Below are positions 8,981 through 18,020 of a stretch of DNA of 64,000 bases, piece by piece (the stretch's first letter is position 1; each line of letters opens with the position of its first letter). A program made the translations under genes and the position numbers. The notes under the pieces were generated by a model. That model searched no databases. It saw nothing but the letters and a program-made list of their open reading frames with translations, and was not told the DNA's origin. This DNA is from Promicromonospora sp. Populi (lineage in GTDB: Bacteria > Actinomycetota > Actinomycetes > Actinomycetales > Cellulomonadaceae): the NCBI RefSeq assembly GCF_041081105.1, contig NZ_CP163528.1, positions 372,001 to 436,000 on the forward strand, in the 5' to 3' direction.

Positions 8981-11900
8981 TCACAGGTTCTTGCACTGGC
9001 CGAGCTCCCTCCCGCGGGTCGTGTTGGGCGACCCGTTGTTGGTGGGCGCCGGGTCGTTGCTGAGGCAGGTGAGCACCCCGGTGATCCGGTTGCCCCCGAT
9101 CACCGGACCCTCCGACCGGGTCACGGTGACCGGTCCGGTGATCTGGTTGCCGGCGCAGTCCGCCGCCGGGTCACCGATCGTGACCCCCGAGCTCCGGTTC
9201 ACGGTCAGAGTGCCGGTGATGCGTGTGTCGCACACCCGGACCTCTGTCGCGTCGGTTGCCCGGACCAGGGCCGTGATCCGCGAGTCGGTCACGCGTAGCC
9301 CCGCGCCGTCGGACACGGTGACCTGGCCCACCACGGTGGCGCCGTCGATGCACGTGGTGCCTTCATCGACGGTGATCCGGCCGTTCTGCCGGCCGGTCAG
9401 CACCTCGTCACACGGGGCCAGGCCCGTCACGGCGACGTCGGCCGACGTGACCGCGGGCGCGTCGAACGGGTCATCCGTGACGTGCTCGGCGGAGTTGGTG
9501 TACGTGCCGGTGATGGCATCCGGATCCACCGTGACCTCGTACGACAGCTCGGCCGGCTCGAAGCTCGGGGGCACGTAGTCGAGGCAGATGCTGCCGCCCT
9601 CGGTCAGGGTGAGTGACGGGTCGCCCGCGTTCACGACGGCGGTGCCGGCCGTGCCCACGAGGTTTTCGATCCCGACGGTGGCCACCTCCGGCAGCGCCCC
9701 GAGGTCGCCGTACTCGAACGTGATCTCCGGCCGGTTGTCGGCCACCGAGTTGTAGACCCAGGCCTGGAACGTGCCTACGGAGTTGGACAGGTCGGTCGGG
9801 TCACCGCCGAAGACGAACGGGTCGTCCCACTGGATCACCGCCACCTGGCCGCCAGAGGTGGCCAGCCGCACGCCGCGGTTGTTCGCCAGCGAAAGCTCCA
9901 GGTCGGACCAGAGCGGGGCGATGACGCCGTTCGGCACCTCCACGTTGGGCACCTCCTGCGGGGTCCACGGCTCGCCGGCGTAGCCACCGGCGATGGTGAT
10001 CAGACCGTCGTCGGACACGGTGAGGTTCGGCGACTGGTCCGCGTAGTGCGGGAACGGGCCGATGTTCGCGAACGCGTTGATGGCGGCACTGTCGCCATCG
10101 AGCGGGCTGAAGCCGATACCGACCGAACCCAGGTCGAGGAACCCGGCCCAGGCCGCGCACTGCGGATCATCCGCAGGCGTAGACGCCTCGTAGGCGCCTA
10201 CCGCGCCCACCTGCGTGGGCATGTCGACCTCCCACGTGATGGTCTGCCCGTCGACGACGCCGCCGGCGGTCACCGAGGCCGGGTCGATGGTGAGCCCGTC
10301 GGGCACCGTGTCGGTGACGGTGTAGGTGCGGTCCTCCGGGGTCACGTTGGGTGCGACGGTGATGTCGTACCCGATCGTGTCGCCGATGGCGGCCGACTCA
10401 ACGGATGCCGTCTTGGTCACGTCGTCGGCGACGCGCGACAGGCGGACCGGGATCTCGCCGATGTCGCCCGGGGTGTCCGGCGAGCTGCCGAGCACCGCGG
10501 TGCCGAAGTACAGGTCACCCGCGGCGGCGTCGGGCAGGTCCCAGTGCACCCGCACGTCGTACGGGTCGCCCACCGGCACCTCGCCATCCGGCCCGGCTAC
10601 ACCGGCATTGCCGGAGTCCGAGGAGGGGACGACGGCGGTAGCGAGCGTGTGCGCGTCCGGCTGGTTGGCGCTCCCGCCCCAGTTCTGGACCACCACCCAC
10701 CAGGTCCCGGCCTCCGGGTCGGGAATGTCGCAGGACTCGGCCGCGGACGACGTCGCCGACGCGCAGACCTCCGTCGCGGCGCTCGGTGTGTCGCCGGTGC
10801 CCACGAACATGTCGAGGTCCGGCGCCTCGGCGGCGGTGATCTCGGCTACGAGCCGCGCCGCGTCGGCGGGCACCTCCAGGGTGGTGACCTGGACCTGGCT
10901 CAGGTCGTCGTACGGCGACGTGTTGGTCGGGTCCTGGCTGAGGGAGCCCTCGTGGAGGTCGGCCTTGGCCAGGCCGCGCACCGAACCGGTGAAGTCGCTC
11001 ACCGCGATGGACCGCAGGTCGGTCACGGCCTGCGAGCCGGTGTTCCGGCGCGTGGTGATGTCGATCTCGTCCGGCAGGATCGCCCCGGACGGGACGACGG
11101 CGACCGGCAGGGTCACCGTCGGGACGTCCTCGTTGCTCGGGGTGAGCGTGATCCGCCCGAACAGGGTCTCGCCGTCGGGTGCACCCTCGACGTCAGCGGT
11201 GACCGAGATGCCGAGGTCGTCGCCAGGCGACACGGTCGCCTGCGACAGGTCCACGGACAGTGTGAGACCAGAGTCGGAGACGGCGCTCGCCGTCCACGTG
11301 ACGTCGGCCGGAGCGGAGGCCGGCGCCTGAGCGGTGCGCTCCCACGAGCAGCTTGCCAGGCACTGGGTGTCGGCGAAGGACGCCAGGTTGAGCGTCTTGG
11401 GGTCGCCGCCCTCCTCCGGGTTTGCGGCCAGGTAGTTCGCGCCGGTCTCGTCGAACAGCAGGCCCGCCCGTGCGGCAGCCCCGATGTCGATGTGTCCGCT
11501 GCCCTGCTCGTACGGGGTGGCGGGCGTGCCGTCGTGGTTGAGCACGCTGGTGCGCGCGGTGGTCATGAGCGCCGACTGCTGCTGCGCCGGGGTCCAGGTC
11601 GGACGGGCCTGCGTGAGCAGGGCGCCGGCGCCGGCCACGTGCGGGCTGGACATCGAGGTGCCCGAGATGATGCCGTACTGGACGTGGTCGTACGCGCCGT
11701 CGGCCACGCCGTTCGCGGCGAGGATGTCGACGCCGGGCGCGGTGATGGAGGGCACGATCGTCTCCACGGCCCGGTTGGGTCCGCGCGAGGAGAAGCTGGC
11801 CATCGTGTCGCCGAGCGTGTCGTCGATGGTGAAGTTGGTGCCCGAGATGGCGCCGGAGTGCCCGGTGCCCTCGGCCAGCCAGGCGCGCAGCGTCTCGCCG

Positions 11901-13513
11901 TCGGCGTAGGAGATCGCGACGCCGGGGAGGGCGAACGCGTCACCGAGCAGGGAGCCGGCGTTGACCTCGTCGTTCGTCAGCACAAAGCCGGTGGCGCCCT
12001 GCGCCGCGACGTTGGACGACTTCTCCACGCGGCCGTTGCCGCCGCCACGGGTGCAGACCACGATCTTGCCGGCGTAGTCCGCCTCGTGGCCCGTGGTCGT
12101 GGTGCAGTACGGGTCGCCCACGGAGCCCGCGTCGATGATCGCGGTGACGGGCAGGGACCCGGTCAGGGACTTGCCGGTCAGGTTCGGCAGGCTGCCCGCG
12201 CTGCTGGTCAGGTCGATGAGGGAGTTCAGCGCATGCCGGTTGTGCGTCGAGGCGCCCACCGAGGTGAGCCACGGTGCGTCGGCCGGGGAGCCGGTTGTGG
12301 CGAACCCGGGGCCGTCGTTGCCGTTCGAGGTCGCCACGAAGATGCCCGCGGCGCGCGCGTTGAGGAACCCGATCGCGTCGAAGTCGTTCCACAGGTCAGA
12401 CGGTGAGGGCGAGCCGATCGAGTAGTTGATGACATCGACGCCGTCGGCGATGGCCTGGTCGATCGACGCCGTCAGGCCGGCGCTGGTGCAGCAGCCCCGG
12501 TAGCTGATGACGTTCGCGTGCGGGGCGACGCCGGAGATGTCGAACGTCGGCAGGGTCGTGCCCGGGGAAGCGGTCGGGGTCACGTCGTCGACGACGTTGC
12601 CGCCCGAGGTCGAGGCCGTGTGCGAGCCGTGCCCGTTCTCGTCCAGGGCGCTGCGGTCCTCGGCGGTGAGGAACCCGTAGGCGCCGATCAGCTTGCCGTT
12701 ACAAGGGAAGTCGGGGTCGTACTGGTCGGTGTTCGCCGGGTCGCACACCCCCAGGTAGTTGCCCGCGCCCAGCGGGTTGGTGTGCGTGTAGCCGTCGTCA
12801 CCGGTCTCGGCGAACGAGGGGCTGCTCGGGTGGATACCGGTGTCGATGGTGCCGATGACGACGCCCTCACCCTGGTAGTCCTCGGGCAGGCCCAGCTCCT
12901 CGACGGCGTTCCACAGCGCGTCCGCGTTGCTCCAGACCGGGCCCGCGTCCGTGTGCAGCACGTGCTCCTTGTCGAGCGCGATGTGCGCGACGGCGGGGTC
13001 CTGCGCGATCTCTGCCGCTTCCTCGGGCGTCAGGACGGCGGAGAGGCCGTTGACGGCGTACTGGTAGGTGAACGGCACCTCGACGTCGTGCCCTACCGTG
13101 CGTTCCATGCGGGTGACGAAGTCGTCCTGCTCCGCCTCCAGGAACTCGGTGTACTCGCGCACCCGGGGCGCGGACGGGTCGAGCGTCCGGCCGGCCCGGG
13201 GGGTGGTGGCGTCCAGCCCGGCGACGCCGCCGGTGTAGGTCGGCACCGCTGCCTCGGACAGGCGGATCAGGTAGGTGCGTTCCGCGGTGCCGCGGCCCAG
13301 GGCCAGCTTCTGCACGGCGGGCTCGCGCTCGACACCGGGCTGCGGGGTCGTCTCGGCCGGTACGAGGTCCTCGGCGAGGAGGTCACGCGGGTCGGTCTTG
13401 TCCGCCGTCGGCGGGGCGAAGGGGGTGATCGCGGCCGCGGTCGGCGCGAACGCCGCCGCTAAGGCCGTGACCGCCGCTATGGCGAGCAGGGGCGTTCTGG
13501 ACCGGTGTGACAT
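8981..13513 (-). CDS. Large secreted subtilisin-family (S8) serine protease
   Basis: 1510 aa. A signal peptide (to about residue 28) is followed by an inhibitor-I9-like propeptide (about 75-190). The catalytic triad is complete: Asp224 in GTIDTGIHPS, His295 in DENGHGSHTA and Ser620 in SGTSMSSPHVAGAG. A PA insert (about 455-560) precedes the Ser motif, as in C5a-peptidase and lactocepin types. Beyond lie Fn3-like segments, a DUF11-type domain (about 1010-1080, with YTVTDTVPDGLTIDPASV), a lectin-like region and, from about residue 1370, a series of short Val/Ile/Thr-rich turns that look like a right-handed beta-helix. No LPXTG sorting motif is seen, so the enzyme is probably released. A TGTCAA (13591-13596) on the plus strand gives a minus-strand TTGACA upstream of the start. 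Confidence 0.93.
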   Translation of the reverse strand: MSHRSRTPLLAIAAVTALAAAFAPTAAAITPFAPPTADKTDPRDLLAEDLVPAETTPQPGVEREPAVQKLALGRGTAERTYLIRLSEAAVPTYTGGVAGLDATTPRAGRTLDPSAPRVREYTEFLEAEQDDFVTRMERTVGHDVEVPFTYQYAVNGLSAVLTPEEAAEIAQDPAVAHIALDKEHVLHTDAGPVWSNADALWNAVEELGLPEDYQGEGVVIGTIDTGIHPSSPSFAETGDDGYTHTNPLGAGNYLGVCDPANTDQYDPDFPCNGKLIGAYGFLTAEDRSALDENGHGSHTASTSGGNVVDDVTPTASPGTTLPTFDISGVAPHANVISYRGCCTSAGLTASIDQAIADGVDVINYSIGSPSPSDLWNDFDAIGFLNARAAGIFVATSNGNDGPGFATTGSPADAPWLTSVGASTHNRHALNSLIDLTSSAGSLPNLTGKSLTGSLPVTAIIDAGSVGDPYCTTTTGHEADYAGKIVVCTRGGGNGRVEKSSNVAAQGATGFVLTNDEVNAGSLLGDAFALPGVAISYADGETLRAWLAEGTGHSGAISGTNFTIDDTLGDTMASFSSRGPNRAVETIVPSITAPGVDILAANGVADGAYDHVQYGIISGTSMSSPHVAGAGALLTQARPTWTPAQQQSALMTTARTSVLNHDGTPATPYEQGSGHIDIGAAARAGLLFDETGANYLAANPEEGGDPKTLNLASFADTQCLASCSWERTAQAPASAPADVTWTASAVSDSGLTLSVDLSQATVSPGDDLGISVTADVEGAPDGETLFGRITLTPSNEDVPTVTLPVAVVPSGAILPDEIDITTRRNTGSQAVTDLRSIAVSDFTGSVRGLAKADLHEGSLSQDPTNTSPYDDLSQVQVTTLEVPADAARLVAEITAAEAPDLDMFVGTGDTPSAATEVCASATSSAAESCDIPDPEAGTWWVVVQNWGGSANQPDAHTLATAVVPSSDSGNAGVAGPDGEVPVGDPYDVRVHWDLPDAAAGDLYFGTAVLGSSPDTPGDIGEIPVRLSRVADDVTKTASVESAAIGDTIGYDITVAPNVTPEDRTYTVTDTVPDGLTIDPASVTAGGVVDGQTITWEVDMPTQVGAVGAYEASTPADDPQCAAWAGFLDLGSVGIGFSPLDGDSAAINAFANIGPFPHYADQSPNLTVSDDGLITIAGGYAGEPWTPQEVPNVEVPNGVIAPLWSDLELSLANNRGVRLATSGGQVAVIQWDDPFVFGGDPTDLSNSVGTFQAWVYNSVADNRPEITFEYGDLGALPEVATVGIENLVGTAGTAVVNAGDPSLTLTEGGSICLDYVPPSFEPAELSYEVTVDPDAITGTYTNSAEHVTDDPFDAPAVTSADVAVTGLAPCDEVLTGRQNGRITVDEGTTCIDGATVVGQVTVSDGAGLRVTDSRITALVRATDATEVRVCDTRITGTLTVNRSSGVTIGDPAADCAGNQITGPVTVTRSEGPVIGGNRITGVLTCLSNDPAPTNNGSPNTTRGRELGQCKNL

Positions 13514-13679
13514 CTACGGCTCCCTTGGTGTGGCAGCGATGGCGATGAAACGAGCTGGTGCTCGTCATTCCTCGCGTACGGGGGAGGTCGTGTCAATGCT
13601 TATGCACCCGATTCACCCGGGTAACGTCCAGGCAGCCAGCAGGGTGCGGGCGTAATTTTTGCGGCGCAATGCCCGGTTT

Positions 13680-13698
13680 GGGCGCAAAGATCGCGCCC
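13680..13698 (-). terminator. Small hairpin downstream of hisD
   Basis: GGGCGC-AAAGATC-GCGCCC, 6-bp stem, about 15 bases past the hisD stop on the minus strand. The remainder of the 199-base gap to the subtilase (13514-13712) holds an ACCCGGGT palindrome and a short run of T (plus strand) but no gene. Confidence 0.35.
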
Positions 13699-13712
13699 AC
13701 AACAAGAAGCGG

Positions 13713-15038
13713 TCAGTGGAAGCGGCCGCGCACTGCCTCGCCGTGGGCCGGGAGGTCCTCGTCGTTGGCGACCGCGACTATGCGGTCGGCGAGCTCGCCG
13801 AGGGCGTCGCGCGTGTACTCGATCTGCTGCACCGACTTCAGGAAGCTGTGCACGCCCAGCCCGCTCGCGAAGTGCGCGGTGCCGCCCGTGGGCAGCACGT
13901 GGTTGGACCCGGCCATGTAGTCGCCCAGCGACACCGGCGACCACGGGCCCACGAAGATCGCGCCCGCGCTGTGCACGCGCGCGGCGACCGCCTCGGCGTC
14001 GGCGGTCTGGATCTCGAGGTGCTCCGCGCCGTAGGCGTTGACGACGGCGAGCCCGGCGTCGACGTCGTCCACCAGGACGATCGCGGACTGCGGGCCGTCC
14101 AGCGCGCGTGCGACACGCGTCGCGTGCTTGGTGGCGGAGGCCAGGTCCATGGCCCGGGCCTCGACCGCGGCAGCCAGCTCTACCGAGTCGGTGACCAGCA
14201 CGGACGCCGCCATCGGGTCGTGCTCCGCCTGGCTGATCAGGTCGAGGGCCACGTGCCCGGCGTCGGCGGTGCCGTCGGCGAGGACGGCGATCTCGGTGGG
14301 CCCGGCCTCGGCATCGATGCCGACGACGCCGCGCACGAGCCGCTTCGCCGCGGCCACGTACACGTTGCCGGGGCCGGTGATGACGTCGACGGGCTCACAC
14401 AGGGTGTCGCCGTCCTGGGGCTCGCTGCCGGCCGCCCCGAAGGCGAACATCGCGACGGCCTGTGCGCCGCCCACGGCGTAGACCTCCTCGACGCCGAGCA
14501 GCGCGCACGCCGCGAGGATGGTCGGGTGCGGCAGGCCGCCGTTGTCCTTCTGCGGCGGGGACGCCACGGCCAGGCCGGGTACACCTGCCTCCTGCGCCGC
14601 GACGACGTTCATCACCACGGATGACGGGTAGACCGCCAGCCCTCCCGGTGCGTACAGGCCGACCCGCTGGACCGGGATCCAGCGCTGGCGCACGACGGCG
14701 CCCGGCGCGAGCTCGGTCACGTGGTCGGCCGGCAGCTGCGCGGCGTGCACCCGGCGGACTCGGCGGATCGCCTCCTCCAGGCCCTCGCGCACGAGCGGGG
14801 TCAGGCTGTCGAGCGCGTCGGTCAGGGACTCGGCCGGGACCCGCAGGTGCTCGGGCGCGATCCCGTCGAACCGCAGCGCGATCTCGCGCAGCGCGGCCGC
14901 ACCGCCCTCGCGGACCTGGCGCAGCAGCGGCTCGACCGTCAGGACCGCCTCGTTGACGCCGACCTCGGCACGGGGCAGGACGTCGAGGAGGTCGCGGCGG
15001 CCCAGGGACCGGCCACGCAGGTCGATGCGTTGGATCAC
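13713..15038 (-). CDS. hisD: Histidinol dehydrogenase
   Basis: 441 aa, the full family length. It catalyses the last two steps of histidine synthesis, from histidinol through the aldehyde to histidine with two NAD+. The conserved core includes [49 protein letters not shown] (zinc/substrate region), AEHDP and [17 protein letters not shown]. It is unlinked in orientation from hisC-hisB-hisH-priA, which begin 7.5 kb away on the other strand; in most relatives hisD is directly followed by hisC. Only 39 bases separate its ATG from the divergent S4-protein start, so the two probably share a promoter region. Confidence 0.97.
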   Translation of the reverse strand: MIQRIDLRGRSLGRRDLLDVLPRAEVGVNEAVLTVEPLLRQVREGGAAALREIALRFDGIAPEHLRVPAESLTDALDSLTPLVREGLEEAIRRVRRVHAAQLPADHVTELAPGAVVRQRWIPVQRVGLYAPGGLAVYPSSVVMNVVAAQEAGVPGLAVASPPQKDNGGLPHPTILAACALLGVEEVYAVGGAQAVAMFAFGAAGSEPQDGDTLCEPVDVITGPGNVYVAAAKRLVRGVVGIDAEAGPTEIAVLADGTADAGHVALDLISQAEHDPMAASVLVTDSVELAAAVEARAMDLASATKHATRVARALDGPQSAIVLVDDVDAGLAVVNAYGAEHLEIQTADAEAVAARVHSAGAIFVGPWSPVSLGDYMAGSNHVLPTGGTAHFASGLGVHSFLKSVQQIEYTRDALGELADRIVAVANDEDLPAHGEAVRGRFH

Positions 15039-15077
15039 CGGGCCAGTCTATTGCGGACGGCGGGAGACAATGCTGTG

Positions 15078-15320
15078 GTGTCCAACTCTGAGTCTGCTTA
15101 TGTTCCCGAGGTCCCGATCCGCGACGACGTCATCCGGCTCGGCCAGTTCCTCAAGCTCGCCGACCTCGCCGAGGACGGCGTCCAGGCCCGCGAGCTGATC
15201 ACCGACGGCGAGGTGCGTGTCAACGGTGAGGTCGAGACCCGCCGCGGCAGGCAGCTCGTGCGTGGGGACGTGGTGAGCGTGGCGGTACCCAAGGGGGAGC
15301 TGGCGGCCCAGGTGGGCTGA
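15078..15320 (+). CDS. Small RNA-binding S4 domain protein
   Basis: 80 aa from the second of two adjacent GTG codons (15075, 15078). Nearly the whole protein is one S4 domain: IRLGQFLKLADLAEDGVQAR, then ELITDGEVRVNGEVETRRGR. It resembles YbcJ/RqcP-like minimal S4 proteins. RNA or ribosome binding is expected; the target is unknown. It is divergent from hisD. Confidence 0.85.
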   Translation: MSNSESAYVPEVPIRDDVIRLGQFLKLADLAEDGVQARELITDGEVRVNGEVETRRGRQLVRGDVVSVAVPKGELAAQVG

Positions 15321-15335
15321 GCCGCCGTCAGGACG

Positions 15336-15357
15336 CTACGTAGGTCCTACGTAGGTC
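15336..15357. repeat. Tandem 11-bp repeat
   Basis: CTACGTAGGTC occurs twice head to tail (15336-15346, 15347-15357), with a further GTAGGTC at 15367. Each copy contains the palindrome CTACGTAG. It overlaps the last bases of the PPOX gene and lies just after the S4 gene, so it could be part of a bidirectional terminator. Confidence 0.6.
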
Positions 15358-15760
15358 AGGACGCCATGTAGGTCGACGCCATGACCCTGTCGATCGTCAC
15401 GCGCAGCACCACCCGCTCCGGGTTCGGCTCCAGCGTGCGGTAGCGGCGCGCGTACCTCGCGACGGCGTCGGCGATCTCGGCCTCGTCCTCGCTGACGGCG
15501 ATGGTGCCCTCCAGCGTGATCCACCGACCGCCCGCCACCTGGCAGAGGGCGGCGCGCGGGGCTCCGCCGTCGGGCAGGGGAGCGGCGTGCCGGGCCTTGA
15601 ACGACGTGCGGTTGGTGGTGGTCCGCGCCACCCCGGCGTCGGCGTCCCAGGTGAAGGCGACCGGGACCACGTGCGGCGTCCCGTCGGGGCGCAGGGTGGT
15701 GAGGGTGGCGAGGTGGCGCTCGGTGACGAAGACGAGCTGCTCGGGGTTCAGGCGGATCAC
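15356..15760 (-). CDS. PPOX-class, probably F420-dependent, oxidoreductase
   Basis: 134 aa, one split-barrel domain. LVFVTERHLATLTTLRPDGTPHVVPVAF at the start and DPxx-like GGRWITLEGTIAVSEDEAEI in the middle are typical of the pyridoxamine-5'-phosphate-oxidase-like proteins that use F420 (or FMN) in actinobacteria. These reduce diverse small molecules; the substrate cannot be read here. It faces the S4 gene convergently and ends inside the 11-bp tandem repeat. Confidence 0.85.
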   Translation of the reverse strand: MIRLNPEQLVFVTERHLATLTTLRPDGTPHVVPVAFTWDADAGVARTTTNRTSFKARHAAPLPDGGAPRAALCQVAGGRWITLEGTIAVSEDEAEIADAVARYARRYRTLEPNPERVVLRVTIDRVMASTYMAS

Positions 15761-15895
15761 TGGGCGAGTCTAGGTCGCGGTCTCGCAGGAGTGTGGTTAT
15801 CCCTCATGTCGCCCGCTTTGCCCGCTTGCTAGCGTCCTGAACAAATTACTGGACGCGTCCGGCGCCCGGTGAGGTACACGAACCGAGGTGGTCCC

Positions 15896-17206
15896 GTGAG
15901 AACCCGTCGTTCTTCCCTCTTCGCGGCCGCGGTGCTCGCCGCCGCGCTCGTCACGGGCGCCGCCGTCGTCCCAGGGCTCGTCGCCCCGGCCGCCGCCGCT
16001 GCCTGCACCGGTCCCACCTGGACCGAAGGCCCTACCTACACGGCCGGCACCAAGGTCACCTACAGCGGGCACACCTACACCGCGCTGGTGACGCACACCG
16101 CGCACCCCGGCGCGGGCTGGACGCCCAGCTCCACCCCGAGCCTCTGGTCCGACGACGGCGCGTGCACCCCGGGCACCGACCCCGATCCCGACCCCACTGA
16201 CCCCGATCCCGACCCGACGGACCCGACCCCGGACCCCGAGCCGACGCCCACGGACTGCAGCCAGCGACCACGCCCGTCGGGCAAGGTGCTGCAGGGGTAC
16301 TGGGAGAACTGGGACGGCGCGAGCAACGGCGTGCACCCGGGCATGGGCTGGATCCCGATCACCGACTCGCGGATCACCCAGCACGGGTACAACGTGGCGA
16401 CCCTCGCGTTCCCCGTCATCCTGTCCGACGGCACGGTCAAGTGGGAGGACGGCATGGACTCCGGTGTCCGGGTCCCGACACCCGCCGAGATGTGCGCCGC
16501 GAAGGAGAGCGGCCTGACCATCCTGATGTCCATCGGCGGCGCCACCGCGGGGATCGACCTGTCCTCGCAGGCCGTGGCGGACCGGTTCGTCGCGACGATC
16601 GTGCCCATCCTGCGCGCGTACAACTTCGACGGGATAGACATCGACATCGAGACGGGCCTGACGGGCAGCGGCTCGATCACGCAGCTCTCGACGTCGCAGG
16701 CCAACCTGATGCGGATCATCGACGGCGTGCTCGCGGGGATGCCCGCCGGGTTCGGCCTGACGATGGCCCCCGAGACCGCCTACGTGACCGGCGGCAGCGT
16801 CGTCTACGGCTCGATCTGGGGCTCCTACCTGCCGATCATCAAGAAGTACGCCGACAACGGCCGCCTCTGGTGGCTCAACATGCAGTACTACAACGGGTCG
16901 ATGTACGACTGCTCGGGCAACTCCTACGCGGCCGGGACCGTGGCCGGCTTCCAGGCGCAGACGAACTGCCTCAACACCGGGCTCGTCATCCAGGGCACCA
17001 CAATCCGGGTGCCCTACGACAAGCAGGTGCCTGGGCTACCCGCCCAGACGGGCGCCGGCGGTGGGTACATGACGCCGTCGCTGGTCTCGCAGGCGTACGG
17101 GTCCTACAACGGGGCGCTCAAGGGCCTGATGACCTGGTCCATCAACTGGGACGGGTCAAGGGGCTGGACGTTCGGCGACAACGTAAGGGCGCTGCAGGGG
17201 CGGTAG
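15896..17206 (+). CDS. Secreted GH18 chitinase with CBM5/12
   Basis: 436 aa from the GTG at 15896, which has GAGGTGG a few bases upstream and starts directly at the signal peptide (RRSSLFAAAVLAAALV to AAAA, about residue 35). A chitin-binding domain of the CBM5/12 type follows (about 36-85: WTEGPTYTAGTKVTYSGHTY and WTPSSTPSLW). A Pro/Asp/Thr linker of DPDPTDP repeats leads to the GH18 barrel from about residue 120. The catalytic DxxDxDxE motif is DGIDIDIE, with the proton donor Glu252. SIGG (about residue 203) and MQYYN near the end are also GH18 hallmarks. It hydrolyses chitin outside the cell. Confidence 0.95.
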   Translation: MRTRRSSLFAAAVLAAALVTGAAVVPGLVAPAAAAACTGPTWTEGPTYTAGTKVTYSGHTYTALVTHTAHPGAGWTPSSTPSLWSDDGACTPGTDPDPDPTDPDPDPTDPTPDPEPTPTDCSQRPRPSGKVLQGYWENWDGASNGVHPGMGWIPITDSRITQHGYNVATLAFPVILSDGTVKWEDGMDSGVRVPTPAEMCAAKESGLTILMSIGGATAGIDLSSQAVADRFVATIVPILRAYNFDGIDIDIETGLTGSGSITQLSTSQANLMRIIDGVLAGMPAGFGLTMAPETAYVTGGSVVYGSIWGSYLPIIKKYADNGRLWWLNMQYYNGSMYDCSGNSYAAGTVAGFQAQTNCLNTGLVIQGTTIRVPYDKQVPGLPAQTGAGGGYMTPSLVSQAYGSYNGALKGLMTWSINWDGSRGWTFGDNVRALQGR

Positions 17207-17224
17207 GGGTGGCGTCGAGACCGC

Positions 17225-17250
17225 GGGGAGGGCTGACCTCAGCCCTCCCC
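17225..17250. terminator. Bidirectional terminator overlapping the vapC stop
   Basis: Perfect 12-bp stem GGGGAGGGCTGA/TCAGCCCTCCCC with a 2-base loop. It lies 18 bases after the chitinase stop, and its right arm contains the vapC stop codon (17239-17241, minus strand), so it probably serves both genes. Confidence 0.65.
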
Positions 17251-17655
17251 AGGGTCCCCTGGGCTGACGACGGGCAGACCGAGGTGGTCTGCGGCACGGA
17301 CCATCTGCTTGTCGTACGTGACAACCGCGACCAGGTCCTCGCCGAGCGCGGCCGCTGTCGCGACATGAATGGCGTCAAGCGACCTGATGTGGATGTCGAT
17401 GGCTGCCGCATCGCCGACAACCCGGCGGCTGATCTGGCGCCTCGCGACCGGGCCCAGGACTGGGGCGACGTGTTCGGCATGGTCCAGGCCCTCGCGGACA
17501 GCGAACCGGGCGAGCTCGATGTCCAGGAGAACTGACGAAGTAATGGCGATACCGTCACCCGTGCTGCTGACCAGGTAGTCGACCAGAGCGTTCGAGTGTT
17601 CCTCGCGGCGGACCTGCTTGAGCGCGGCCGACGTATCGAGGTAGAGCGCCTTCAC
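17239..17655 (-). CDS. vapC: PIN-domain toxin, VapC type
   Basis: 138 aa. The four acidic residues of the PIN nuclease site are in place: Asp7 (LYLDTSA), Glu47 (LLDIELAR), Asp94 (SLDAIHVATA) and Asp115 (VTYDKQM). VapC toxins are Mg2+-dependent RNases, most of which cut tRNA or rRNA. The antitoxin gene lies directly upstream with a 4-base overlap, the normal antitoxin-toxin order. The RNA target cannot be predicted. Confidence 0.92.
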   Translation of the reverse strand: MKALYLDTSAALKQVRREEHSNALVDYLVSSTGDGIAITSSVLLDIELARFAVREGLDHAEHVAPVLGPVARRQISRRVVGDAAAIDIHIRSLDAIHVATAAALGEDLVAVVTYDKQMVRAADHLGLPVVSPGDPGEG

Positions 17656-17951
17656 AGGCGGTCTTCGCGCAGCTCGTCGAGCACCTCGGCCGTCGGCCTG
17701 TGCGAGCCGACGTCGATCGACGGTACGTGAATCTGCGTGGTGACCGGCAGCTCGTACTCGCCCTCGGCGACGAGCCGATCGAACGGGCTCATGTGGATCG
17801 GCACGATCCGCGCGATCGGGTGGCCGTGATCGGTGACCATGACGCTGTCGCCGCCCCGGACGACGTCCAGAACACGCCGGGTGTGCTGGTTCAGTTCGCG
17901 GACGCCAACGACAGACTCGTCAGGCCGCTGCGAAATCGGTTCGCTCGACAT
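17652..17951 (-). CDS. vapB: Phd/YefM-family antitoxin
   Basis: 99 aa. The N-terminal half (VVGVRELNQHTRRVLDVVRGGDSVMVTDHGHPIARIVPI) is the Phd/YefM DNA-binding fold. The C-terminal part, ending in TAEVLDELREDRL, would be the toxin-neutralising tail. It overlaps vapC by four bases, so production of the pair is coupled. Repeats directly upstream look like its autoregulatory operator. Confidence 0.9.
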   Translation of the reverse strand: MSSEPISQRPDESVVGVRELNQHTRRVLDVVRGGDSVMVTDHGHPIARIVPIHMSPFDRLVAEGEYELPVTTQIHVPSIDVGSHRPTAEVLDELREDRL

Positions 17952-17970
17952 GGTCCCACGGTACGCCCCG

Positions 17971-18000
17971 ATGTCTGACGCCGCACTACATGTCTGACAT
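17971..18000 (-). promoter_or_regulatory. Probable VapBC autoregulatory operator
   Basis: ATGTCTGAC occurs at 17971-17979 and again at 17990-17998, 19 bp apart (about two helical turns). The second copy extends to a palindrome, ATGTC-T-GACAT (17990-18000). The sites lie 20-50 bp before the antitoxin start, the usual place for an antitoxin operator. Inferred from position and symmetry. Confidence 0.5.
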
Positions 18001-18020
18001 GGAGGTCAGGCCTCGAGGCG

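Noticed and set aside
10046..12406. 786-codon plus-strand open frame within the subtilase gene
   Set aside because: Low-complexity Gly/Arg/Val translation, opposite a clear protease with an intact catalytic triad.
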